Below the pieces are notes generated by a model, which was given only the letters and a program-made list of their open reading frames with translations, did not search any database and was not told the DNA's origin. Below are positions 1 through 5,255 of a DNA stretch of 6,567 nucleotides, piece by piece. How positions within the stretch are numbered: position 1 is the first letter of the stretch; the number at the start of each line of letters is the position of its first letter. The DNA comes from Rhizobacter sp. (lineage in GTDB: Bacteria > Pseudomonadota > Gammaproteobacteria > Burkholderiales > Burkholderiaceae_C): assembly GCA_025360945.1 (NCBI GenBank), contig JANYBE010000225.1:1-6567 (forward strand), read 5' to 3'. The position numbers and the translations under genes are program-made.

Positions 1-156
1 GGGCGTAACGGTGCCGGGGAAGGGCCTGCGTGAGAGAAGCTCCAGCAGATCGTTCGACGCCGAGGTCAGGTCGTAGTCGACGGTGTTGACGAGTTGCAGC
101 TCGAGCTCGACGCCGAGCGACAGCGCAGACGATTTGCCGAAGGGTTGCAGAGGCAT
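1..156 (-). CDS. YbdK-type carboxylate-amine ligase (GCS2 family), N-terminal 52 residues only
   Basis: Only the N-terminus lies in the window; the gene runs off the left edge. The visible protein begins MPLQPFGKSSALSLGVELEL and continues QLVNTVDYDL and RPFPGTVTP. The G-V-E-L-E-L-Q segment at residues 15-21 is the typical opening of the GCS2/YbdK family, where the glutamates lie at the metal/ATP site of the glutamine-synthetase-like fold. Known members are ATP-dependent carboxylate-amine ligases with weak glutamate-cysteine ligase activity; the physiological substrate is generally unknown. The ATG at 156-154 follows the antiporter stop codon (160-158) with one base between. A GAGGGA ribosome-binding sequence lies inside the end of the antiporter gene. 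Translational coupling is therefore likely, and the two proteins are probably made together. Family assignment is confident from the motif; substrate is not determined. Confidence 0.85.
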   Translation of the reverse strand, partial: MPLQPFGKSSALSLGVELELQLVNTVDYDLTSASNDLLELLSRRPFPGTVTP

Positions 157-157
157 C

Positions 158-1336
158 TCAGTTTCCCTCAGTGTGGGCTTCGCGTGCGAGCAGCAATGCG
201 CGCTGCGTGAAGAGCGGCCCCATCACTTCGAGCAGCATTAGCAGGCCGATGATCACCGGCAGGCTGTCGCGCGCCAGATCGAAACCGTAGGCGCGGCTCT
301 CTTCGAGCAGCAGCAGCGCGAACGCCGACATCGGCATCAGCGCCAGCCCGGTCAGCGCGCCCTTGCGGAACGTCGTGCCGCTGACGCGCGCCAGACTCAG
401 GTTCACCAGCGTGTGCGAGGCCGTGCGCGTGAGCAACACGGCGATGCCGAGCAGCAGACTCCCGAGCAGGCCGGACCACGACAGCAGGCTGCCGACGAAC
501 ACGAATAAGAAGACCGTCAGCACGTCGCCGAGCGCGCCGAAGTTGCGTTGCGCGTGGCTGAGCATGATGCGGCGCTCGCGTGCGATCGCACCGAACGCGA
601 GTGCTGCGAGCAACGGCGACAGGTGCAGGCTCGACGCGACACCGCTTAGCAGCAGCACCGCGATCGCGAAGGTGACGGTCGTCGCCTGACTGCTCGTGGC
701 GAGACGGTTTAGCCAAGGCGCGACGACGCCGAACGCCGCACCGGCGACTAGCGAGAGTGCGATCACGTAGATGCTGTCGAACGCCGCCTTGCCCAGGTCT
801 CCGCTGGTCTCGAGATGCCAGTAGCCGACCACCATCTTCAGCAGAAGCACCGCGATCAAACAGTTCAGCGCGCACAGGTGCATCAGCCGCTCGGTGACCT
901 GACCGGCGCTGCGCAACTCGTGCGTCACTCGGATCACGGCGGCGGGCGATGTTGCCACGCACAGCGCCGCGAGCACGAGTCGGTGGTCGATCGCCACATC
1001 AAACAGGCCCGCGACCCAGAACACAGTGCCGAAAGTCAGCAGCGCCTGCGCGATGCCGGCGATCAGCACCCACGGGTTGTGGCGGAACCAGCGCGGGTTC
1101 ACGCGGTAGCCGAGCTCAAACAGCGCGAGCGACATCGCCACGTTGGCCATGAAGCCCTGCGTCTCGCGCGAGGCCACGCCTTGCGACAGGCCAACGCCGC
1201 CGAGCAACAGACCGACCGCGCCGTAGCCGCACACCCGCGGCAGCTGCCAGCGGCGATGCAGCCACTCGCCGGCAAGCCAAGCCGCGAGCAGCATCAGCGG
1301 CCAGGCGATCAACGGGCGCAGCAGGTCCTCGGTCAT
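158..1336 (-). CDS. CPA2-type cation:proton antiporter (Na+/H+ exchanger family), 392 aa
   Basis: Integral inner-membrane protein with about 11-12 hydrophobic segments throughout and short loops, as in the Na_H_Exchanger fold. Family-like landmarks are LFELGYRVN at residues 72-80, ATSPAAVIRV at 128-137 (the unwound-helix region, TDP in many relatives) and ALNCLIAVLLL at 156-166. It is expected to exchange a monovalent cation for protons; the ion cannot be read from sequence. There is no C-terminal RCK/TrkA-N domain, unlike KefB/KefC. Oddity: at the position where relatives usually carry the ND, DD or QD pair, this protein reads N158-C159, so the usual membrane aspartate seems absent. I chose ATG 1336: AGGAG lies 8 bases upstream of it, whereas an in-frame GTG at 1342 would sit only 2 bases from AGGAG. 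It is first in a likely two-gene unit with the YbdK-like ligase. Confidence 0.88.
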   Translation of the reverse strand: MTEDLLRPLIAWPLMLLAAWLAGEWLHRRWQLPRVCGYGAVGLLLGGVGLSQGVASRETQGFMANVAMSLALFELGYRVNPRWFRHNPWVLIAGIAQALLTFGTVFWVAGLFDVAIDHRLVLAALCVATSPAAVIRVTHELRSAGQVTERLMHLCALNCLIAVLLLKMVVGYWHLETSGDLGKAAFDSIYVIALSLVAGAAFGVVAPWLNRLATSSQATTVTFAIAVLLLSGVASSLHLSPLLAALAFGAIARERRIMLSHAQRNFGALGDVLTVFLFVFVGSLLSWSGLLGSLLLGIAVLLTRTASHTLVNLSLARVSGTTFRKGALTGLALMPMSAFALLLLEESRAYGFDLARDSLPVIIGLLMLLEVMGPLFTQRALLLAREAHTEGN

Positions 1337-1391
1337 CGACACGGCTCCTACGTATTCGCGGGCCTCAATCTAGAGCACCGAATTGTCAGAG

Positions 1392-1419
1392 CTTGTAGGA
1401 CGGCGCCGCATCCAAGCAA
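1392..1419 (-). promoter_or_regulatory. Candidate promoter for the antiporter-ligase unit
   Basis: Reading the minus strand, TTGCTT (1419-1414) and TACAAG (1397-1392) are separated by 16 bases, each matching the sigma-70 consensus at 4 of 6 positions. The pair lies between the terminator of the SWIB gene and the antiporter start, where a promoter is needed if the terminator is efficient. The resulting leader would be about 45-50 bases. The match is modest and could be chance. Confidence 0.3.
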
Positions 1420-1430
1420 CGAGCGACTAC

Positions 1431-1459
1431 AAAAAAGCCGGTGCAAGCACCGGCTTTTT
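1431..1459 (-). terminator. Strong Rho-independent terminator of the SWIB gene (symmetrical)
   Basis: GCCGGTG and CACCGGC form a perfect 7-bp GC-rich stem around a CAAG loop (minus strand CTTG), flanked by A6 on one side and T5 on the other. On the minus strand the stem is followed by TTTTTT, about 30 bases after the SWIB stop codon. The A tract and T tract also make it a potential terminator for plus-strand transcripts. It separates the SWIB gene from the antiporter downstream, so the two are probably distinct transcription units. Confidence 0.93.
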
Positions 1460-1489
1460 CCTGGCGGCCCGAGAGCCGCGCAGTGGCTA

Positions 1490-1891
1490 TCAGCTCAGGT
1501 GGCCGTTGATCAGCTTGGTCATCTCGAACATCGAGACTTGCGCCTTCTTGAAGATTTCCTTCAGCTTGGCGTCGGCATTGATCATGGTCCGCTTCGCCGC
1601 GTCTTGCAGCTTGTTGGCCTTGATGTACTCCCAGACCTTCTTCGTCACCTCGGTGCGGGGCACTGGCTTGGAGCCAATGATCGCAGCGAGCGCAGCGCTC
1701 GGGGTCATGGCCTTCATGAAGGCCGCGTTGGGAGTGCGCTTCTTGGCCGGGGCGGCCTTCTTGGCCGCCGCCTTCTTGGCCGGTGCCGCCTTCTTCGCGA
1801 CGACCGCCTTCTTGGCCGGTGCCGCCTTCTTGGCCGGAGCGGCCTTCTTCACTGCCGCTTTTTTAGCCGGCGCTTTCTTCGCAGTTGCCAT
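1490..1891 (-). CDS. SWIB/MDM2-domain protein with histone H1-like Lys/Ala tail, 133 aa
   Basis: Residues 1-51 are a low-complexity basic tail made almost only of Lys, Ala and Pro in KKAAPA-like repeats, as in bacterial histone H1-like proteins. Residues from about 54 to 133 form a SWIB domain: TPNAAFMKAMTPSAALAAII, then VPRTEVTKKVWEYIKANKLQ, then MINADAKLKEIF near residue 103 and the C-terminal LINGHLS. SWIB is the fold of eukaryotic SWI/SNF BAF60 and is also known in Chlamydia and in many beta- and gammaproteobacteria. The tail should bind DNA without sequence specificity; the SWIB domain probably contacts a protein or DNA partner. The role is likely nucleoid compaction or gene regulation (inference). 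GGAGA 7 bases upstream supports the ATG at 1891. The gene is monocistronic, with its own terminator at 1431-1459. Confidence 0.92.
   Translation of the reverse strand: MATAKKAPAKKAAVKKAAPAKKAAPAKKAVVAKKAAPAKKAAAKKAAPAKKRTPNAAFMKAMTPSAALAAIIGSKPVPRTEVTKKVWEYIKANKLQDAAKRTMINADAKLKEIFKKAQVSMFEMTKLINGHLS
1739..1888 (-). repeat. Tandem 15/18-bp in-frame repeats encoding the Lys/Ala tail
   Basis: On the plus strand the motif CTTCTTGGCCGGNGC recurs roughly every 15 or 18 bases and encodes AAPAKK-type units. Copies near 1739, 1757, 1772, 1808 and 1829 are nearly identical and others are diverged (CTTCTTCGCGACGAC, CTTCTTCACTGCCGC). Unit lengths are multiples of three, so gain or loss by slippage would change tail length without breaking the frame. 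Such tails are known to vary in length between related strains in other bacteria. Confidence 0.85.
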
Positions 1892-1958
1892 GTTGATCTC
1901 TCCATCAAGAGTTGTTGATGTGCCCGGGATGGGCGAGAGCCGCGTGGACTCTCATTTC

Positions 1959-1987
1959 TCCATAGCACCGTGCGGAGCGAATGGTAA
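1959..1987 (-). promoter_or_regulatory. Candidate promoter for the SWIB gene
   Basis: On the minus strand TTACCA (1987-1982) and TATGGA (1964-1959) are spaced by 17 bases, and a TGC precedes the -10 as in an extended -10 element. This would give a leader of about 60 bases. The hexamers are weak, so this rests mainly on spacing, the extended element and position. The rest of 1892-2072 shows no gene. Confidence 0.25.
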
Positions 1988-2072
1988 TGCCTGTACAGGG
2001 GGATGAGAAGAAGTTTTCACTCGGAAAACACGCAATTTCCATAGGTAAAGCGCGCTTTGTCGTTGGGAGGCA

Positions 2073-2252
2073 TCACTGCAGCCTGCGTTTGGGACGCTGC
2101 ACGCGCGCAAAGATCACCGCCGCGACCTGCCATGCGACCAGCGCGAGCAGTGCTCATGCGAGCACGCGATGCAGGTCTTCGACGGCTTCGCTGCCCCACC
2201 ACACGTTGGTCGTATGGAGCCATCCGGTGAATGCGAGGCCGCGCCCAGTGCC
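2073..2252 (-). pseudogene. Cytochrome b561-type protein, C-terminal remnant with internal stop
   Basis: Translating 2252-2073 gives GLAFTGWLHTTNVWWG, then SEAVEDLHRVLA, an in-frame TGA at 2156-2154, then ALLALVAWQVAAVIFARVQR and a final TGA at 2075-2073. This matches the last two membrane helices of bacterial cytochrome b561/b-b6 proteins (family pattern L-A-x-T-G-W-L-x-T-T-D, E-x-H-E-x-L-A-N, ALLxLVALHVAGV). The in-frame stop falls where the family has a residue just after L-A. In the last helix the usual Leu-His appears as Trp-Gln, so a heme-ligand histidine seems lost. The N-terminal two thirds (about 110 residues) are missing: the upstream PepSY remnant ends only 10 bases before. Intact relatives are di-heme inner-membrane electron carriers, often encoded next to PepSY proteins and iron-uptake genes. 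Clearly non-functional here. Confidence 0.75.
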
Positions 2253-2261
2253 GTGCGCGTC

Positions 2262-2409
2262 TCACTTCGGCGCGGTGACGAGCCCCAAGCTCTTCGGGTC
2301 AAAGAACACCTCGACGTCCGGCCCTTCTCGTTCTGCCGTAGACCTCGCAGCAGCCGTTGGTGATCTTCATGCGGCTGATCTTCCAGCCCTGAATCGTGAG
2401 CCTGCGTTC
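2262..2409 (-). pseudogene. PepSY-like protein, C-terminal remnant with a frameshift
   Basis: The minus strand reads RLTIQGWKISRMKITNGCCE and VYG, then after a frame change near 2334-2316 continues as EGPDVEVFFDPKSLGLVTAP with a stop at 2264-2262. The pattern GWK-(basic)-K-(I/V)-x-(D/N)-G-C-x-E-V-Y, then V-E-x-(F/Y)-x-D-P-K, is that of small secreted PepSY-domain proteins. The signal peptide and first half are absent; the reading frame joins directly to the C-terminally truncated dioxygenase remnant at about 2410, which suggests a deletion across the boundary of two genes. No start codon or ribosome-binding site of its own is visible. The PepSY call relies on a short stretch and is moderate; its status as a broken remnant is more certain. 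Confidence 0.6.
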
Positions 2410-2805
2410 GACCAGCTCGCCGCCGTCGTACGCGCCCGGGTCGTTGAGGAACTGCGTGCAGCTCGCGTCGGTGCGTTCGCCCTGCGTTCCGGAGATCAAG
2501 CGCACCGGGTTGTCGACGTAGTCGCGAACGAGTCGCTCGCGCCGCCGTAGCGGTTGCACAGCGGCGCAATCGCGTGCTCGGGCAACGCGGTCGAGAAGAA
2601 GACCGCATGCCGCCTAAGATCGCCGAGCACGATGCGCTGCAGCACCTTGGTCTGGGCGCCGTCCTGCTGCAGCTGCTCGTTGTTCCTCGCATGCGCCGCG
2701 CACGCCAGCGGGGACGGGGCCGTCGCCCCACGCCGCGCGCTTGAGAATCGCGCGGGCTCCGCGCACTTCATCGACGTTCAGGACTTCCTTGTCATTGAGC
2801 AGCAT
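2410..2805 (-). pseudogene. PKHD-type Fe(II)/2-oxoglutarate dioxygenase (PiuC/YbiX-like), frameshifted and truncated
   Basis: ATG 2805, with GAAGGG just upstream, starts MLLNDKEVLNVDEVRGARAI, the usual opening of PiuC/YbiX proteins. The frame is lost near 2700-2685; the match resumes as ARNNEQLQQDGAQTKVLQRI, then HAVFFSTALP and PLCNRYGGASDSF. A second shift at 2523-2520 leads to YVDNPVRLISGTQ and FLNDPGAYDGGELV, where similarity stops. Intact members are about 225 residues; about 132 codons survive. The iron site is a His-x-Asp...His triad: here the first His is Tyr (YVD) and the distal His lies in the deleted part, so activity would be lost even if the frame were restored. Relatives are encoded beside TonB-dependent catecholate-siderophore receptors, as here. 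The two frameshifts plus deletion are not explained by a single sequencing error. Confidence 0.85.
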
Positions 2806-2812
2806 CGGCCCT

Positions 2813-2935
2813 TCAAAACCTAGCGGTCATCGTAAGTTGGACCGAGCGCCCCTGCACCGGGATGTAGGGGCCGATATAGAGCGCATCGGCGTAGAGCTTG
2901 TTCGTGACGTTGGTGTGGGCGCGCGCCAAGACTCG
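2813..2935 (-). pseudogene. TonB-dependent siderophore receptor, C-terminal remnant
   Basis: In the minus-strand frame ending at the TGA 2815-2813 the translation is AHTNVTNKLYADALYIGPYI followed by PVQGRSVQLTMTARF-stop. This is the last two strands of a TonB-dependent outer-membrane receptor: the N-x-T-N-K-x-Y segment, a GRS turn, and a final strand ending in aromatic Phe as required for BAM-mediated insertion. Only about 36-41 codons survive; the rest of the roughly 700-residue receptor is absent because the holin-like gene begins at 2969 on the opposite strand. Seven bases separate its stop from the dioxygenase start, as in an operon. The left boundary is approximate. Closest in style to Fiu/PiuA-like catecholate receptors (inference from the dioxygenase neighbour). 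Confidence 0.78.
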
Positions 2936-2968
2936 GGCAGCCAGCCGAAGCACGCTATTCTTCGTGTC

Positions 2969-3319
2969 ATGAAGATTCTCGTCCGCTGGTTGTTGCTCGC
3001 TGCCGCGCTCTTGCTGGTGGCGTATCTGTACCCCGGCGTCACGGTCAAGAGTTTCGGCTCGGCGATGATCGCGGCGTTCGTGCTGGGGCTCTTCAACACG
3101 CTGCTGCGGCCGATCCTCGTCGTGCTGACGCTGCCGGTCACCGTCGTCACGCTCGGGCTGTTCCTTTTCGTGATCAACGCGCTGATCTTCTACTTCGCCG
3201 CGTCAGTGCTCGACGGTCTGCACGTCGCCGGCTTCGTCGCCGCGCTGATCGGCTCGCTGCTCTATAGCCTATGCGGCATGGTGATCGACGTGGCGATGGA
3301 GCGGATGTTCTCCCGCTGA
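2969..3319 (+). CDS. YvlD/phage holin superfamily 4 membrane protein, 116 aa
   Basis: Four hydrophobic segments are visible: residues about 4-20, 31-50, 53-80 and 85-105. The conserved core GLFNTLLRPILVVLTLPVTV followed by TLGLFLFVINALIFYF, and later GFVAALIGSLLYS, is diagnostic of the Phage_holin_4_2 (YvlD) family. Despite the name, most chromosomal copies are not lysis genes; YvlD is linked to envelope stress in Bacillus, and the role in proteobacteria is unknown. I start at ATG 2969 because the hydrophobic N-terminus MKILVRWLLL matches the family; longer in-frame extensions upstream read through receptor-remnant DNA. No ribosome-binding site precedes the ATG; a TATTCT at 2956-2961 could be a -10 for a leaderless transcript. 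No phage genes surround it. Confidence 0.9.
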   Translation: MKILVRWLLLAAALLLVAYLYPGVTVKSFGSAMIAAFVLGLFNTLLRPILVVLTLPVTVVTLGLFLFVINALIFYFAASVLDGLHVAGFVAALIGSLLYSLCGMVIDVAMERMFSR

Positions 3320-3329
3320 GCATCGCTCG

Positions 3330-3599
3330 CTGACGCCGCCTTCAGACCCGCGCAGCGCACCTCGAAGCGCGGCGAGCGCGTCAATGCCGACGACCTCGCC
3401 ACGAAAGCCGACCGAATTAAAAAAATAGGCCCCGAGGATCTCGCTCTTCTTCCAGCTTGCTTGCAGCCACGAGAAGCGCAACGACATCGGCCGGATCTGC
3501 AAGCACAGCGCGTTCGCGCTCGCAGCCGAACTCGGCCGTCAGCGTGGTGCGCACCGGGAAGCGCCAGTGATCGCCCCGGATTCGCGTTGTGACGCGAGT
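3330..3599 (-). pseudogene. Unrecognised decayed coding remnant
   Basis: This stretch has no intact gene, but the minus strand shows coding-like codon use in two successive frames. The first, opening after a TAA at 3602-3600, includes GDHWRFPVRTTLTAEFGCE; near 3510-3500 the protein-like signal passes to another frame with ALCLQIRPMSLRFSWLQASW, then KKSEILGAYFFNSVGFRGEV and VGIDALAALRGAL. Both parts have high GC at third positions only in those intervals, which is why I treat them as one gene with a frameshift. No start codon with a ribosome-binding site is seen, and a 7-T tract lies inside the second part. I do not recognise a family. The 3' side fades near the end of the holin-like gene on the opposite strand. 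It could also be chance open frames in GC-rich DNA. Confidence 0.35.
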
Positions 3600-3616
3600 T
3601 TAAGAGCAGGCCACGT

Positions 3617-5155
3617 TCACTTGAACAGCTTCTCGTCGGCCTTTTGCAGCCTGCGCTGCGCCTCGACATCGCGCAGCCGCGCATCGATCACCGAAACATC
3701 GATGAAGTCCACCGGCCCGCCGTTGCGTGCGCGACGCTGGCCGGCTTGCAGGCGATCGACCGCGCCACTCAGGTCGCCGAGGGCGACACGCGACACGGCA
3801 TCGGCGCGCACCGCGCGCAGCGGTTGTGCGAGGCGCTCCTCGAACTGGCTCAGCGCCGTCCAGGCGAGTGAATCGCGCGGGTGCGTCGTGACCCAGGTCT
3901 GGAGTCGATCGGCGTGTTGCTTGAGCGAGGCGTTATCGAGCGCGGGCCCCGGTGGCGCGGAGGCGAGCGCAGCCTGGGCCGACAGCAGCAGCGTCGGGCG
4001 CGAGCCATCGGCCGCATAGGGGGCGAGTGCAGTGGTGGCGCGGGTCACGTCGCCGCGCGCCAGCAGCGATTGCACGTCGAGCAGCGCAACGGCACGCTCG
4101 GCGCGCGCGTCCTTGCCGCGCACCAGCTGAGCAGCAACAGCGATCGATGCATCGGCGCGCGCCCAGTCGCGCAGCAGCGTCGACGCGAGCGCACTTTCGT
4201 AGGTATTGAGGAGCTTGTCGGCCAGCGCGCTCGCGACAGCGTCGCCATCAAGCGCCTGCCAGCGGCGCAACGCGTCGAAGCGCGAGTCCATCATCACGCG
4301 AGCGCGTGCCTGGGCGGCCGTGTGTTCGAGCCGGCTCACGGGCGCGACCGGCGCGGCGGTGCCCATGCGTGCGCGCGCCTCGCCGATGCGCTCGCTGTTG
4401 AGCGGGTGGCTGCGCAGATACGGGTAGCCGCCGGCGTCGTTCAGGCGCGAGGACTGGTCGAGTTTTTCGAACATCGCCGCCATGCCGCCCGGCGCGAATC
4501 CGGCGCCGGTCATGACCTGGAAGCCGACGCGATCGGCCTCGCGCTCCATGTCGCGCGAGAAGTTGAGCATGCCCTGTATCGCCAGCGCCTGGCTGCCCAC
4601 CACCGCGGCGTTGGCCGCATCGATGCTGCTGCTGCCGGCGCGGCTGGCAATGACAATGCCCGCCAGTAGCGTCGCCAGGCTCAGCAGCGTCTGGCGCTTG
4701 CTGTTGGCAATCGAACGCGCGATGTGACGCTGCGTGATGTGCGACATCTCGTGCGCAAGCACCGAGGCGAGCTCGTCGCGCGTCGAGGTCATCGCTATCA
4801 GCCCGAGGTTGACGCCCACGTAGCCGCCGGGCAGCGCGAACGCATTGACCTCCTTGTCGCGCACAAGAAAGGGCTCCCACGCCATGCGCTGGTCGGTATC
4901 GGGGCTGATGTTGCCGCGCACGCGCGCCTGCGCGACCAGAGGCTGCCACAGCGAATGCAGATATTCGAGCAGCACTGGGTCGTCGAGGTAGTCGGGGTCG
5001 GCGCGGATCTCGCGCATGATCTCTTCGCCCAGCTTGCGCTCGGTGGCGATGCTGAAATCTTCCGAGGCTGGGTCGCCCAGCGCCGGCAACTGGTTTTGCG
5101 CGTACACCGGGGCGAGCAGCTGTGCGCCGGCGCAGAGAGTCGCCGTGAGGCGCAT
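3617..5155 (-). CDS. BepA-like periplasmic M48 zinc metalloprotease with C-terminal TPR-like region, 512 aa
   Basis: The N-terminus MRLTATLCAGAQLLAPVYAQ looks like a short signal peptide with cleavage after VYA (residue 19). The zinc site HEMSH is at residues 135-139 and the third ligand lies in MEREADRVG at 203-211, the M48 pattern. LRSHPLNSER at 247-256 corresponds to the LRxHPLxxER segment of E. coli BepA, whose His acts as an active-site switch. From about residue 270 to the end the protein is Ala/Leu/Arg-rich helical, consistent with TPR repeats that in BepA contact BAM and LptD. Expected role: degradation or chaperoning of misassembled outer-membrane proteins. Length is close to BepA (487). 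The start is uncertain: neither ATG 5155 nor an in-frame TTG at 5191, which would add 12 residues, has a clear ribosome-binding site. It is divergent from moaC. Confidence 0.92.
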   Translation of the reverse strand: MRLTATLCAGAQLLAPVYAQNQLPALGDPASEDFSIATERKLGEEIMREIRADPDYLDDPVLLEYLHSLWQPLVAQARVRGNISPDTDQRMAWEPFLVRDKEVNAFALPGGYVGVNLGLIAMTSTRDELASVLAHEMSHITQRHIARSIANSKRQTLLSLATLLAGIVIASRAGSSSIDAANAAVVGSQALAIQGMLNFSRDMEREADRVGFQVMTGAGFAPGGMAAMFEKLDQSSRLNDAGGYPYLRSHPLNSERIGEARARMGTAAPVAPVSRLEHTAAQARARVMMDSRFDALRRWQALDGDAVASALADKLLNTYESALASTLLRDWARADASIAVAAQLVRGKDARAERAVALLDVQSLLARGDVTRATTALAPYAADGSRPTLLLSAQAALASAPPGPALDNASLKQHADRLQTWVTTHPRDSLAWTALSQFEERLAQPLRAVRADAVSRVALGDLSGAVDRLQAGQRRARNGGPVDFIDVSVIDARLRDVEAQRRLQKADEKLFK

Positions 5156-5255
5156 GCGCCAGGGGCTGCGTTGAGTGGGGGCGTTCGGCAAGGCTGATGC
5201 AGGTGGGGAGCGGTGGCTATCATGCCGCACAAACGTTTCGAGACTGTTTCGCGCC
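5156..5255. promoter_or_regulatory. Divergent intergenic region between M48 protease and moaC
   Basis: These 100 bases must carry promoters for both genes. On the plus strand TATCAT at 5218-5223 is a plausible -10 (5 of 6 matches) about 30 bases before the moaC ATG, but no good -35 precedes it at standard spacing. No convincing minus-strand promoter is seen; TTGAGT at 5171-5176 is on the plus strand and too far from TATCAT to serve as its -35. There is no sign of a Moco riboswitch fold. Ribosome-binding sites are weak for both genes. Confidence 0.3.

Noticed and set aside
1739..1888. CRISPR-like or intergenic tandem repeat
   Set aside because: The repeats have no unique spacers and are in frame inside the coding sequence of the Lys/Ala tail.
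815..1918. A 367-codon plus-strand open frame covering the antiporter and SWIB genes
   Set aside because: It is antisense to two well-supported genes, is rich in His, Arg, Gln and Leu as expected for GC-rich complements, and has no family motif or ribosome-binding site.
1990..1999. Perfect palindrome CCTGTACAGG near the SWIB promoter
   Set aside because: Ten-base palindromes occur often by chance and no matching second site or known regulator consensus is evident.
2013..2029. GTTTTC/GAAAAC inverted repeat as a terminator for the cytochrome remnant
   Set aside because: Only 6 AT-rich pairs and no clean T tract after it; too weak to call.
1981..2550. Plus-strand open frame of 189 codons over the iron-uptake remnants
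   Set aside because: No protein-like motif on this strand, while the minus strand shows several recognisable family segments in the same region.
2969..3319. Prophage or lysis cassette because of the holin-family name
   Set aside because: No endolysin, spanin or phage structural gene is nearby, and chromosomal YvlD-type proteins are widespread outside phages.
3881..4669. A 262-codon plus-strand open frame inside the M48 gene
   Set aside because: It is the antisense shadow of a clear metalloprotease; composition is Arg/Ala/Gly-rich with no domain.
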